A DNA stretch of 64,000 nt, taken from NCBI GenBank assembly GCA_015680685.1, contig MNCI01002152.1, positions 532,266 through 596,265 on the forward strand, given 5' to 3'. Below are positions 10,922 to 22,906 of the stretch, piece by piece. Numbering within the stretch: position 1 is the first letter of the stretch; each line of letters begins with the position of its first letter. This DNA is from Gnetum montanum. Taxonomy: Eukaryota; Streptophyta; Gnetopsida; Gnetales; Gnetaceae. The translations under genes were made by a program, and so were the position numbers. A model generated the notes under the pieces. That model was not told where the DNA came from, did not search any database, and saw only the letters and a program-made list of their open reading frames with translations.

Positions 10922-12000
10922 TTACAATCTACCTTGTAATCCTTGTAGCTCCTTAAAGTTGGCTAGTGGTTCTAAGTTGATAATGGCATTAACTTTAGTA
11001 GGGTCTATGCATATTCCCACTTTAGATACTACAAAACCTAGCATGTGACTCATCTTGATGCCAAAGACACATTTCTTAGGATTAAACCTAAGTTCATGCT
11101 TTAGGAAACATTTGAGCACAAGGTCTAAGTCATCTACGTGGTTGTCTGATGCTTTGGACTTAACCACTATATTCTCAATGTAATCATTGAGTAGACATAA
11201 TAGGTAATTTCTAAAAATGTATGTCATGGCTTGTTGATAAGTTTCTCCTATTTTCTTAAGTCCAAAGGGTATCATTGTCTAACACAATGTATTCCAAGGG
11301 TTCACGAAGGTAGTACTGAGTTGGTGCTCTAGGTTAATCCAAATATTCTTGTATCTAAATAATCCATCTATAAAGTACAACAAGGCATGCCTAGCCATAG
11401 TATCGACCAATTGATCAATACTAGGCAACAAGAAATTGTCTTTAATGGTTGCCTTGTTTAGGTCCTGGAAGTCTATGTAAATGTGTATCCTTCCATTTTT
11501 CTTTTGTATGATCATGATGTTGGAGACCTAGTTTACATAGTCAATGGCCTAGATGAAACTAGCTTTGTAGATCTTAGTGATTTCATCACAAATTTCCAAT
11601 GCCACCTCAAGCTTAACCTTGCAATCTTTTTGCTTAACTAGTTTTATGCTAGGATTGAGGACTATGTTGTGTTACACTACATGAGGATCTAGGCTTGGCA
11701 TGTCTTTGTAAGACCATGTGAATGCCTTGATGTTTTTGTTAAGTACTTTTGCAATGTTCTGGGCATACTAAGGCTCTAACAAAGAACTAAGTTTCAATAT
11801 TTTTTCCTCACCACTAAATGTTGCTACAGGGTTTTTAATGAGGGAATTCTTAGTTACATCACTTGCCTCTAGATCTAGAGCCCTAACTAAATGGTTTGGC
11901 TGGTCTAGTGATGCCTCTAAGTATGTTATATATTCATTCTAGTCTATGGACTCAAGGTCTAGGCATTGAAGGTTATGGACCAAAGGTGAGTAAAGATGCT
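10922..12000 (-). pseudogene. pol: pol fragment: reverse transcriptase and N-terminal pol linker, element B
   Basis: The N-terminal pol block of the type W.YKDMPSLDPHVV.HNI is at about 11740-11660. RT then shows IIQKKNGRIHIYIDFQDLNKAT and DNFLLPSIDQLVD (11515-11400), MIPFGLKKIGETYQQAMTYIF at 11275, and YIENIVVKSKA where YVDD is expected, so the catalytic Asp pair is lost. KKCVFGIKMSHMLGFVVS closes the palm. Only one in-frame stop (about 11277) separates the two halves. The nearest upstream sense gene, gag-pro, ends about 6.7 kb away, with the antisense gene in between. Confidence 0.9.
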
Positions 12001-12149
12001 CATACCTAGTCATGTTGAAAATCTTGTGATAATCCTATAAAAACAACCAAAAAAACATCAAGCTGCACCTATCTTAACAAGATAAATATGCATAAAATAA
12101 AGAAAATTAGTGTAATAAATTTGTCCTAAGTGTATAAATGTGATTTTAA

Positions 12150-12262
12150 AAGGCAAGGAAACCATGGGTTGGTTTTAGGCCTTGGTAGGCCATGGGATGC
12201 TAGTTTAAGGTCTTAGCAAATCATGATGCACTAGTTTAAGATCTTAGTAGACCATTGTGTAC
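12150..12262 (-). repeat. Minisatellite 3: short TTAAACTAG array upstream of RT in element B
   Basis: On the minus strand about three units carry GACCTTAAACTAGCA, GATCTTAAACTAGTGCA and GGCCTAAAACC. This is the same core and orientation as minisatellites 1 and 2. It lies between the RT start and the antisense gene, so TTAAACTAG arrays occur on both sides of that gene. Confidence 0.7.
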
Positions 12263-12379
12263 TAGATGAGAAAGGCTTGGTGCATCGAAAAAGAAAAATT
12301 GGCTTGAGCATTCATTGGGCAACAAGAAAAATTTGAAAAAGTTTTAAGTTTGGGGATGATAAGAAACATCAATTTTTTT

Positions 12380-14010
12380 TTAAAGTTTGATAACTATGCT
12401 CCCACCCAACTATGCTTTACACTATTCAGCGTAGTCCTAGGGTAGGTGAAAAATTAAGTGGTCCTAGGGATATAAAAGAATATTTTACCCTTGGGTAAAT
12501 TTCTTATTATCAAAGTTGAAAATGCAAAATTTTAGAGCATAGCATGGTTGAAAGAGCATAGTCACTAGAATGTCATGTTGAAGTGGATGTCAACACCCCA
12601 AACTAACTAACATGGATGAGGGAGAGTGAGTGCTAGCACACCTACTGTGGGCACATGTGGAGGAGCAAAGGACATCATTGTGTGTCAACTATGCTAACTA
12701 TGCTCTTCCCTTTTGTTTTTTCTACTCTTTTGTTTTACTTTGCTTTGCACAACGGTTTGGGACTTGTGTTGGTGGTGCCTTGCCATGGTAAGGGCTATCG
12801 TTGCCCATGGCTACTTCGATAGCCATGACCATGAGGGACATGCATGTTGGGTAAGCGTCTTATTATAGTGAAGGATTTTGAAGTTGCATGGGGTTTAACA
12901 AGCTATGTAAGGTGCAAGGAAAGGGTTTGTAGGGTTTCATAGTGGCAGTGGCCACCATGGTGATTGGTGTTGTTTTAGGCCTATATGGGGCCATTGAACA
13001 TAAAATGGAAAATTTTGTTATGTAGTGGCATGTATGAGGCAAGAGATTTGGGGTTTTGTAGTGGCCTTAGGGCTACCACCTGCAAGGCTATGGCACAATG
13101 AGTTGCTACAATTTTTTGTTTTTTCTCTTCTACACATGGCAAAGATGAGGGCCTAGCTATGGCACTAAGGCCATTCCCTACAAGGTAAGCCATGCAATAG
13201 AGGGCCTACCCTCTAGATTTTTCTTGCTTTCAAATTTTTTCTAACTACTATGCATGAGGCAGGAATGGTAGCACTGGTAGTGACCAAGATGGCATGTTGT
13301 AGGGTAGGGAACTACCATCTTCCTTTATGTTTTTGAAAGAAATTTTTTTGGCATCTAGCATTAGGGCTGAGGGGAAGCACAATGCCCTAAGATGAGGGCA
13401 CATAATTGTGGGGGCTGTGGGAGGGATGATGTCAAGGTAACATTCCCTACCATTTAGTTTTGAATTACTATGATGAGGTGATATGTAGAGGTGATGCCAT
13501 GGGTGAGAAGCAATTTTTTTTTTTGGGCAGGGGATTGACATGGTGCATGGTAGTACCATCAGTGTGGCTGTGAAGGCCACGAACATGGCTAGCACTTAAT
13601 GCATGGGGCATAATGAGATTGAACAATAGGGCATTGTACTGTGTTGTGCTAGGGTGCTGGTCAATGAAGAGGAGAGAATTGGGGTAGAAAGAAAACCTTA
13701 GTTCACTAGCTACAGCCAAGATCATGCTCTCACCTTGGACGCATAGTTGATGCCAAGTTTCTTTTAAAATTACCCTTTCTCAATCAATTAGTATTTTTTT
13801 GAGCTACACTCTCTGGGGTAGCATAGTTGGTAGTTAGAATTTTTGGTAGTTTAGGACTATGCTCTACAGTCCTTAGAGTGTAGTTAGTATAAGCAAAAGT
13901 TAGAAAAAATTAATGCTTTCTTGGATTATGCTCCCTAGAGAGGTAACCTAGAGTTAGAATTTTTTGTAGTTTTTCAGACTATGTTGCCCAAAGTTAGAAA
14001 AAATTTTGAA
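12380..14010. repeat. Spacer with LTR-like U3 motifs upstream of the antisense gene, element B
   Basis: No coding region is recognisable. Two patches (about 12400-12560 and 13790-14010) carry the modules of the LTR's palindrome array. Examples are GACTATGCTCTACAGTCC followed by AGTTAGAAAAAATT, and GTAGTCC-type fragments next to AAAATTTTG blocks. The patches lie 5' of the plus-strand antisense gene, so they could be its regulatory region. The alternative is a degraded LTR fragment. Confidence 0.5.
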
Positions 14011-14329
14011 AATTTTTGTGCAAAATGCTAACTTGGAAAACATAAAATGCCAAAGCCACATTGCCAAAGCATGCAAACTGTGATGCTTGAGGTGCAAACA
14101 TGTGAAATAAAATTGCTACTACTATGCAAAATAGGCTATACCCCATTAAGTACCAAGTGCATCAATTGAGTATGTTGATGTCCTATGCCCACGAGGCCCC
14201 AGTGAGCCCTAAGATATTTATGCTAAATTATACCATTTCATGTTAGTTTCTTACTAAGTTTAATTTAATGTATTTTTCTTGCCAAAATTTACATCTAGTG
14301 TATACTAACACTATGTTTGTTATTTTGTG

Positions 14330-17300
14330 GTTGTAGGGTGTTGCTGAAACAAGTCCTAATCATTGTGGAGCTCATCAACATCCTTTGTTGCATGAGAAAG
14401 CTAATGTCTAACATACCTAAACTTGATATGTAGGTGGGTTACCATGCAGTGTGGTTCTAGCTAGGGGCATCTAATTTTTTGGCATTCCTACTACAACATT
14501 TTAGTGTGATGATGTGGTCTCAATTAGTAGAAAAGGCTACAAGTGTCATCACCAAGACATTGCTACTTGGGACCAATTGGGACATATTGAGATTTATATC
14601 TAATGAGCCCACTATCAATGATGGTGGAGTAGGTGGTTTACGGCAAGGCCCTAGAGGTCTTCATCCCTTATCTAGGATCTGGTAGATGCCAAATTTCTCT
14701 TGCGATAATAATAGCAATACACTCTTTATTGCTCTATCCATGCATATACTATTCCAAAATCCACTTAGAACTATATACTGCATTAGAGGGTAAGTGCTCT
14801 TATAATTTTTTATTGTGTTTATTGCTACTGGCCCATGCTAAGTTTGCTAACTACTAACTACTCATGCTTAATGCCCAATCCAAACTTGAGAGTGAGGGTC
14901 TCCACAATGAGGACAAGGCTCTTTCTTTAACTTACACCACCCTAGAGGTATTCTCCTCTAGTCCAAACTTTTAGGAGGCTATACTTGAGTAGGTGGGAGG
15001 TTATCTAAAGAATTAATCCACCTAGTACTCAAAGGTGTTCGAGCGGTGCAAGACCTATGATTGGCTTGATGAGGGGTGGGCTAGTCATGTGCCCAACTTT
15101 AAGGAGCTGATTGCACCACCACCCCCATCTCACATACCATTTGTTCTACATAAGCATCTAGCAGTTGGCTCTTATTGCTTCCTCACATGCACTTATTGAT
15201 TTGCCCTTGCATAATGATAACATTGTTTGTGCCTTTGTTGTAGCTATAGTTGCTTCAAGAGAGGTGATGGTTGTCCCCATAGGCAACATTAAGGCCACCC
15301 TCATCATGAAATATGGTGATGTGGAGGATGTGCAACATTGTTCATGCCATTAGGCCCCAAGGATGTTGACCAATTGGCTCACACATGCTATGCTAATGGA
15401 CCTTTTCTTGGCCCTTAGCCTAAGCATTCTGGTGGCTAAAATGATCATCATCATAGACTTCTTCAACAATGACATCTGCCACTTCGCCACCCACATGCAC
15501 GAAGTAAGGGTATTTCTAGACTTGGATAAGGCCTTCTTTGCTAACCTATTTTGCCTCCCCATTGATGGCCTATTGTTCATTGACAAGGCCAAAAAATAGG
15601 TGGATCATAGAGGAGAGATCCAGGAGTTGCTAGGAGCCACTTGATCTCACAAAAACATCCTAATTAAAGATGTGCATATGCATGAGGTCTGAGAGCATTA
15701 CCCTATCTTTCATGCTCGCACCTTTCTAAAGGAAATCTCTCAAGGAAATATCCTTTCGGTGGAGCAACACGAGTGATGAAGGAGGTTATGTAGGAGGGAA
15801 TCATGTTCAATTGGGCCTCCTACATCATCATCAAACTACATGAGAAGATCACTAGGCTACACTACAACCTCTAGGTGAGGTCTTACATGTAGTTTGCATT
15901 CTTCACAGCATAGCTACAAAGGTTAGTGAATCTTCTGGTGGTTCGAGATAGTGGGCAATGAGTAGTGAAAGACTATGAGTAACTATCTAAGCCTTGGGCA
16001 AAGCACATGTTTACAACCACTCACTCACAGGACCTCCCAGAGGGGATCAATGAGTTTTACTCAATGATGACCAAAGTTCACTTGGGGTAGTCACACTATT
16101 CCCATGAAAATGTGGGTGAGTATCCCCTAATTGTTATTAGGGATGTGAACAAGGCCAACCGCAATATTGCAAAAATGGTGGGGCCCTCCAAGGTAAAGAT
16201 CAAGAAACCATGCTTGATGAAGGAGGCAACATCTACAATTGGATAGGTGAGAGTCAAGAAGATCTACATAAAGATCCCAAGCTTGCATACAAATTGTTGC
16301 AGGTTAGTGCATGTATATGCAATAATCTTATACATTTTATGTTTATATTTTTAGTGTTTTTTTTTGTCATGCTATGCTAATGCTAAAAAGCTATATTTGT
16401 AAATTAGGTAAGAAGGCTATCAAAGTAGTGGTAGTAATAGTAGTAGAGATGGCCTCTACTCAAGCTGAGGAGGAGGAGGCACATGAGGTTGTAGAGACCT
16501 TCTAGTAATTTTAGGCAAAGGTGCTATTCCACTCCAACTAGGGTGATTCTGCCAACCTCTTTGATGGGGTGCTACTATGAAACCCTCTCACTCTCACACC
16601 TGAGGGCTTGTTAGGTAAATGCTTTTAAGTTGCCATCTACTATTTCTCTTTTGCTCTCACATATTTGGCTACTTGCTTGTTCATTATTCCATTATTGGGT
16701 TGTAGCCTCAAATGTACCTACTAGCAGTCAATCGTCTACATCCACCTACTACATGAAGCCATGGGTAGAAACAATAGAAAAGTTTTCCTTCATGGAAGGC
16801 ATCATGGAGGACATGGTTGACCAGCTATAGTAGGCAAATCCTAAGCCCAGTATGCATATGATGTTGTTTTTCTTATGTTGCTTTACTAATTTTGATGCTT
16901 ATCTTGTGGTTGATGTTGATTTTCTTGTTGCATGCCAATAGGTTCTAAGCTACACTAGGATTTAAATTGGCTAGCTAGAGTAGATACCATCCCCCAGTAT
17001 CCTCCTAAAGTGAAGGTATCTTGCCATGTCTATGAGGCATCCAAAAAGTGCACACTTGCCTGCATGAAAGCATTATGGGTTTATAGGTGCTTGAATGAGC
17101 ACCTATGGAAACATGTGCATGAACTTTGAGATAGAGTGACAAGCTAAGACATGAAGATCAAATACCTTTAGTCCCAATATGACTTTCTTTTGGCTCAGTC
17201 ATGGGGAGATAGTACCTGGCAAACCACAAAGATCAATTATGCTAGGTACTGTTCAACTATTTAGGGCAAGAATGAGGCCACCTGGGAAATCATTAAGTAG

Positions 17301-17933
17301 CAACTGTAGATGGATTTTCTTGCATAGAAAAATCAAGATTGGAATAATTTTAGTGCTAAGGTGTGTAAGTGAGGGAAAATGCAAAAGAACCATAAACACC
17401 ACTATAAGCATGAGCAAGATGTATAACTTCCGTAGCTCAAAGAAGAGTCCATCAACCATCACTACTTTGAGATGTTTTCTGAGGTGATTGATGGAAGGCA
17501 ACCTTTGAGACATTTTATCCCCACATAGTAATTAGTGATTCCCTAGAGTGGAAGATCATCACACCCTTAAGGGAGGCTTCTTCTATCACATTTTCCATGC
17601 AGCCATCCACATGGACCACCATGAACAAAGGTAAGGCCCTTGCAAGTGTTGACTTTGGCTAGGAGGACTAGATGCAACTATCTAAGGTCAAGATCCTTTG
17701 ACATTTAGAGGAGGGCCTTGATAGGTTGCCTCTATACATGGTCAATGTGGGATCCTCTTGGGTTAGTTTTTTATGTTTTTTTTCATGCTTTTGATGTTAT
17801 TTTGTATATGGTACATTTGTTTACAGGTTTTCATATTTTGTTGCATTGTTTATAGGCACCAGGTGATACTACAGGCTACAGTAGTGCAACAGATGAAGAT
17901 GAACCTCCATCCCCACCTTGTACCATTGGTTGA
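14330..17933 (+). pseudogene. Antisense accessory gene (aORF) of element B, multi-exon
   Basis: It is transcribed against gag and pol, between gag-pro and RT. Exon blocks match those in C, D, E and F. Examples are the sequence after 14340 with LLQHFSVMMWSQL (D has LLQNFNVMVRSHL), WVETIEKFSFMEGIMEDM at 16770 (E has DKFTFMDCIMNDM), and a QMDFLA.KN.DW block at 17300 (E has LQMDLLAHKNKDSKD). Introns with GT/AG ends are seen at 16303-16407, 16615-16705, 16850-16941 and 17762-17855, plus a donor at 14790. The last exon encodes an acidic and proline-rich tail and stops at TGA 17931-17933. Several exonic stops show it is dead here. I recognise no known domain. Antisense extra ORFs are reported for Tat-type elements; the function is unknown. 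Confidence 0.72.
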
Positions 17934-18066
17934 GCACATCTTGATGTAGCCCTATCATTTGGTGCTAGTGACATAGTGGATGAAGATGAACCTCCACCTC
18001 CACCTTGTACCATTGGTTGAGCACATCTTGATGTAGCCTTACTATTGGGTGTTTTTTCATTTTTTT
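17892..18066 (+). repeat. 87-bp tandem duplication at the end of B's antisense gene
   Basis: GATGAAGATGAACCTCCA begins at 17892 and again at 17979. The period of 87 bp equals 29 codons. The same duplication is present in C (from 26230 and 26316). All four units carry TGA at the same place, so the first TGA is probably the natural stop and the second unit lies beyond the coding region. Confidence 0.75.
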
Positions 18067-18235
18067 TGTATTTTTGTTATATGATATGGATGACCATGCT
18101 ATGTACTATTATTAATATGAGATATTTTGGCCATTTTTGCTATGGGCATGTATGATGTGTAGATTTTTGCATTTATTTCTTATGTGTTTGATGCTAATGA
18201 TGCAATGAATTAATGTGACTAAGTTATAGTGATTG

Positions 18236-18482
18236 CTAGTTTTAGATCATTTTAGGTTGTGTAAGTAGATAGCATGTTGGTAGTTTTAGGCCATCTTGGG
18301 CCCTAGTGATAGTTTAAGGCCTTTTTGGGCCATGCAATATAAGGGGGATTGCTAGTGTTAGGCCATAGTGGGTTGTGGTGTTAGTTTAAGGCCTTTTCAG
18401 GCCATGCAATGTAAGGGGGATTGCAAGTTTTAGGCCATGGTGGGCTATGGTGTTAGTTTAAGGCCTTTCAGTGTCATGCCAT
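18236..18482 (-). repeat. Minisatellite 1 of element B, between gag-pro and the antisense gene
   Basis: About three units of roughly 75 bp alternate GGCCTTAAACTAAC-type and GGCCTAAAACT-type half-units on the minus strand, separated by GCCCACCATGG-like spacers. It lies between the 3' ends of two convergent genes. Counterparts are in C, D, E and F. The flanking stretches 18067-18235 and 18483-18696 are A/T-rich and show no gene. Confidence 0.8.
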
Positions 18483-18696
18483 TTTTTTGTATTTTTTATG
18501 CATTTTAAACTTAAGAAAGTAAAAATGTAAATTAAGAAAAACTCCACAAACAAGAGAAATAAATGTGCAATGAGGCAAATAATGAAAAAATGAAAAAAAC
18601 TAACTAAATGTAAAATACAAGCAAAATGCAAAAATGCGGAGGATGTATAAGTGGAGGTAGGTAGGCACCTAGTGCATGTTGGACTAAGGGGATACC

Positions 18697-21600
18697 TTAG
18701 TTGTGTAGTTTCTTCCTAATCTGATGTGGGTTAAGTGGCACATTGGGCCTAGATGATATGATGCAATAGTCACCTTGATCTTCATTAGCTATGTCGAAGG
18801 GCAACTCTACCCACAAAGCGTCCTCTAGGAGGTCATTGGCTCCCTTTGGTTTCTCAAGTTTCTCTACCTTGCACATCTCAATGTCATCCTTCATGAGAGG
18901 TACATCAGTAGGGAACTCCATTTTTTATCCTTGTTCGACATCAATGTTACTAATAGTTAGATGGGTTGCATTATCGCCATAGATGATAACCTATCCACCT
19001 TCGTATGGAAGGTGGATTTCTTGGTGGATGGGGAAGGAGATGGCCCACATCTAAGCTAACCAAGGTCTACCCAAAATAAGGTTGAAATCTGGCATCTTCT
19101 CAATCACAATGAACTTAGTGGTAGTGGGGAATTTCTCCCCTACCACAAAGGCTATCATGACTATTCCCCTTATGACAATGTGAAAAACATTAAAGGATTT
19201 TAGGCATGCTATATTTGTTGGTTTGACTTTGTCAATAAGACCCAAGTTATCGATGACTGTGTATGGGATGATATTAGTTTCCACCCTGTCACCGACATGC
19301 ATCCTATATATCCTACACTATCCCATGCAAATTGTGATAAACATTAGTGTGGTAATAACTTGACCTTTCTTAGGGTCTACCATGATTGCCTCATCACGAA
19401 ATGCTAAGAATGTTGAACTTAGTTCCTGTGAGGGCAAGGTTGGAAGTAACATCATAGCATGAATGGATTTCTCATCTACTAGAATGTCCTTTGTGATAGG
19501 AATAGAGGTCAACATGTGAACTAGCACTTCGCAGTGGGTAGAGGAAGTCATTATCAAGTCATATAGGCTTAATGTTGTATTTTTTTATTTTAAAGCCTAT
19601 TTGACTTGCACCAATGCATTAAGGAAATCTTTACTACTATCTACTTCCTTGTTGTTGGCCTTGATCTTCTCCTTATGGCCTAAGAGAAAAATCTCTCATG
19701 AAGGAGATTTGGGCTTTGCCTACTTTTCTTGCTTTGGAGCTTTAGTGCTCCATTGTTGGTTGCTAGTTGTAGTGTGCTCTTTAGTTGGTTGGGCCATTGG
19801 GATAAAGAACATAGGGAAAGGCTTTGGTGGGCCTTGTGCCCTTTGCTCCTAGTGCTACCTAAGCATTTGATTGGTGAGGCACTCATTGGGCCTCCCAAGT
19901 TACCATCTTGATTACTTGTTGGTATTGTTGCGAGATTGCTCCTTGGGTGAATAGGAACTAATGCATTTCCCATCATCAGACTCCAAAGAGGTGGGGAGAC
20001 CACATGCTGCGGAACCCTTATGATGAAGGATGATTAGGCTATTACTACTACAATGTGCTACGAGGCCTTGACAACAAAGGATGTTATGGGTGCCCGAGGT
20101 GGTTCCCTAATAACAAAAGGGATTCTCAAACTAGTTGAGGATGAGGAGGCCTTGATGTTGCCAAAGGATGCATGAACCACAAATGGTTCCTACACTGATT
20201 CTAAATCATCATCAATGTTGATGGTGTTGATGATGTACCATGTACTACTTGCATTAAGAGGATCCTTGTAAAACCCCATTGATTAGTTTTGGAGGTGCAT
20301 TGGGTTGGTTGCATTAAGGACTAACTCATCCCTATCAATCATGCATTGTATATTGTCTTGCAATGCCATGCAAAAGTCTATCTTGACCTTGTAATTGGTG
20401 ATATTGGCAAAATTGTCAAACTTGAAATGCCTAGGAACTGGAGGCTTGTTTAGCAATGCAACTAAAGGATTCTTGGGGAGCTCACAATATCAATCATTCC
20501 ACTTGCAAATGTCCTCAAGCATCTACTTATATTGGATGCATCTAGAGTGAAGTAGTTGGTCCAATAGCTCTAAATGCTTAATGGGAAACAATGTGTATTT
20601 TAAGTGATCCTTGCACTTGAAGTTTTCCCTTAAGATATTTGGTTTCATGGGCATTGATGATGCAGGCTGGTTGTTTGCCACAATGCTAGAGCCAACTACC
20701 TTGCTATTTTTGGCTGAGCCTTTAGATGGCTTGGCTGTTGGTTTACTGTTGTTTGGCTTAGCCTTGTTGTCCATCATTTCTACTATTGTGGTTACCTGCT
20801 TGTCCTTGTTCTTGTACTTTTCTTTCTTTGCATACATGTTTTTGTAAGCCATGTAGGCTTGATCCTTACTATCTTCCATTGCATCCTAAATGCTCTTGGT
20901 TTGAGTGAATGCTTAGCTCAAGGACTACAAGGCAAGGTAATATAGCTTTGACTTAATGAATTCATTCACTACATCTTTCAAAATGGCTAGAAGGTGTGTT
21001 TCCGTGATGGGATCATGGATTTCATTAAGTGACATGCTCCAGCATTGGATGAATTTTTGCATAGGCTCTAAGTGGCCCTACTTAACTTGCATCAACTAAT
21101 CTAGGATCACCTAAAGCTTCAACTTGTACTTGAAGCACATAACAAATTGGGTGAGTAACTCCTCTAGAGAAGTAATGGAAGCTGTGGGAAGTGCATGGTA
21201 CCAATCCATGGCCTTGCTGATCAAGGACATGGCAAACACATAAATGATGTCATGTGGCCATACTCACAGTAGAAGGCATTTAGACTAGAAGGTCACCAGA
21301 TGGGAATTAGGGTCTTCTTCACCATTGTATTTGATGAATTAGGGTAATGGAACCTTAGTGGGTAGTGCTAGTGGTGGAACCATAGGAATAATTGAATTGT
21401 CCTAGTAAAATTTCATCACATGGATGGTTTCAAAGGAGGTGGCCTTAAGCCACTTAACCTCTTTTATGAGGCTTTGGATTAGCTAGAATGCTTGATCCTA
21501 GCTTGGTGCGATTGTGGCAGGCTATGTTGGTTGTGCTGCCCACTATGTTATCTAGGTGGCCAATGACCCAGCTCTAGGTTATGTGACCACATGCAATTCT

Positions 21601-22496
21601 TGTTGTGTGGGCTATGAGATAGACACAATGCTTGGCCCCCACCACATGTTTGTCAATTGGGCCATCGTGAAGGGTGCCGACATAATAGGTAGTGGGACAA
21701 TTGATACCTAAGCCATATGTGGCTAAGAGATGTGAACAGTGTGCACATAAGGTTGTGTAGGCGCAATGGTTAATGCTACAGAAGGATGAAAAGGATGAAT
21801 AGACTACATATACTAGATGGAATAAATAGGCTAGATAGGCTATGAAGGCTGTATAAGTTATGAAGGTGTGACAAAAGGCATGGTGAAGGAAACGCTGAAG
21901 GAAAGTGCAACCTCCTAGTGCATCTATTGCATTTGGTAAGTCACCATCATAGGCGAGGACCTAGGCAATGACACCTAGTTGAAAACTATCTCCAAAATGA
22001 TAAATTAGTGAGATAGTGGAGGTACAAAAGTAGAGTTTGTCTACTAGAACAATGTGTGGAATGAGTTTTCATGCACAGATTAAGCTTGGAACTCATCTAG
22101 GTCCTCCTACAGGGGGTTCTCATAGTCGATCCTTTCCTCATGAATCATGTTTTGGATAAGGTTGGCTAGCATCCATTGGTAGGCCTCCATGACTAGAATA
22201 AAGTCTATATTAGAAGGAAACCATTCCCTCTCACCATGATGGATAAGCTCAAAAGTACATTTGGCATCCATTTATAGGTAGTCTATGTACAAACTTGCTT
22301 GGATCTTCATGCAAACAAAGTTATATTGCTTATTGTTGAGCACTATAAACTTGGGAGATAGGTTGCACTACCTGAAAGATTGCCTTTCTACTAGGATAGG
22401 AACTTCAGCCATAGGAAGGTCAATCATGATCTCCAACTAAATGGGTTGGATAACAATTGTGCTTGAAGCGAAGGTCAAAGCTTATTTAGGGTTCAT
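18697..22496 (-). pseudogene. gag-pro: gag-pro, element B
   Basis: The start codon is placed at 22496-22494, at the position matching C's 42303. The gag N-terminal part (KFIVLNNKQYNFVC near 22350; REWFPSNIDF near 22210) precedes a retrotransposon gag domain near 21420-20880 (WYHALPTASITSLEELLTQF; KFIQCWSMSLNEIHDPI). A Lys-rich linker and the CKDHLKYTLFPIKHLELLDQL block follow at about 20640. Retropepsin is at 19302-19051, with PDFNLILGRPWLA and the active-site region reading GDRVETNIIPY, where F has DDGAAANVVPY. The tail ends at RPNVPLNPHQIRKKLHN. Many TAG stops sit at Gln positions. At 21113-21111 B has TAG where the duplicate C keeps CAG (40944-40942). Confidence 0.85.
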
Positions 22497-22906
22497 TGTA
22501 CAAGGAGGAAATGCAAAGATTGTTGAATGCAAAAGGAAGGAAAATGACTAACTTTGCTAACTAAAAAAATGGCTAAGTGTAGAAATGTAGAAAAAACTGC
22601 TAAGTGTGAAAACACTAAAAAATGGCTAAGTGTAAAACATAGAAAAAATGACTAAGTATAAAAATGTAGAAAAATGACTAAGTATGAACTGTTGAAAGAT
22701 GGCTAACTCTAGGACTACGCTAAGAGCTAACTACACTCACTACAATGTGAACTGCTATGCTCTCCTAAGAACCCAGAATTTGGAAGGGTTCCAGGGGAAT
22801 CGATGACAAGGACTAATCTGCATGGGGTGTAGAGAGCATGCAAGGTAATAACCAAGGGAGTCCAAAGAAGGAAATGACAAAGGCCCTCCTTCTATCACTA
22901 GAAAAT
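22497..22906 (-). other. Leader and primer-binding region of element B
   Basis: The leader between the LTR and the gag start is about 400 bp. Next to the LTR the minus strand reads CTAGTGATAGAAGGAGGGCC at about 22902-22883. This is the decayed counterpart of F's TGGCGCTAGAAGGAGGG and the place where a tRNA primer would pair. The leader contains no ORF of note, but has repeated GAAAAATGGCTAAGTGT-type short repeats near 22560-22700. Confidence 0.65.

Noticed and set aside
14330-17933. Plant mobile domain (transposase-like) identity for the antisense gene
   Set aside because: I looked for its typical motifs and could not see them, so no family is claimed.
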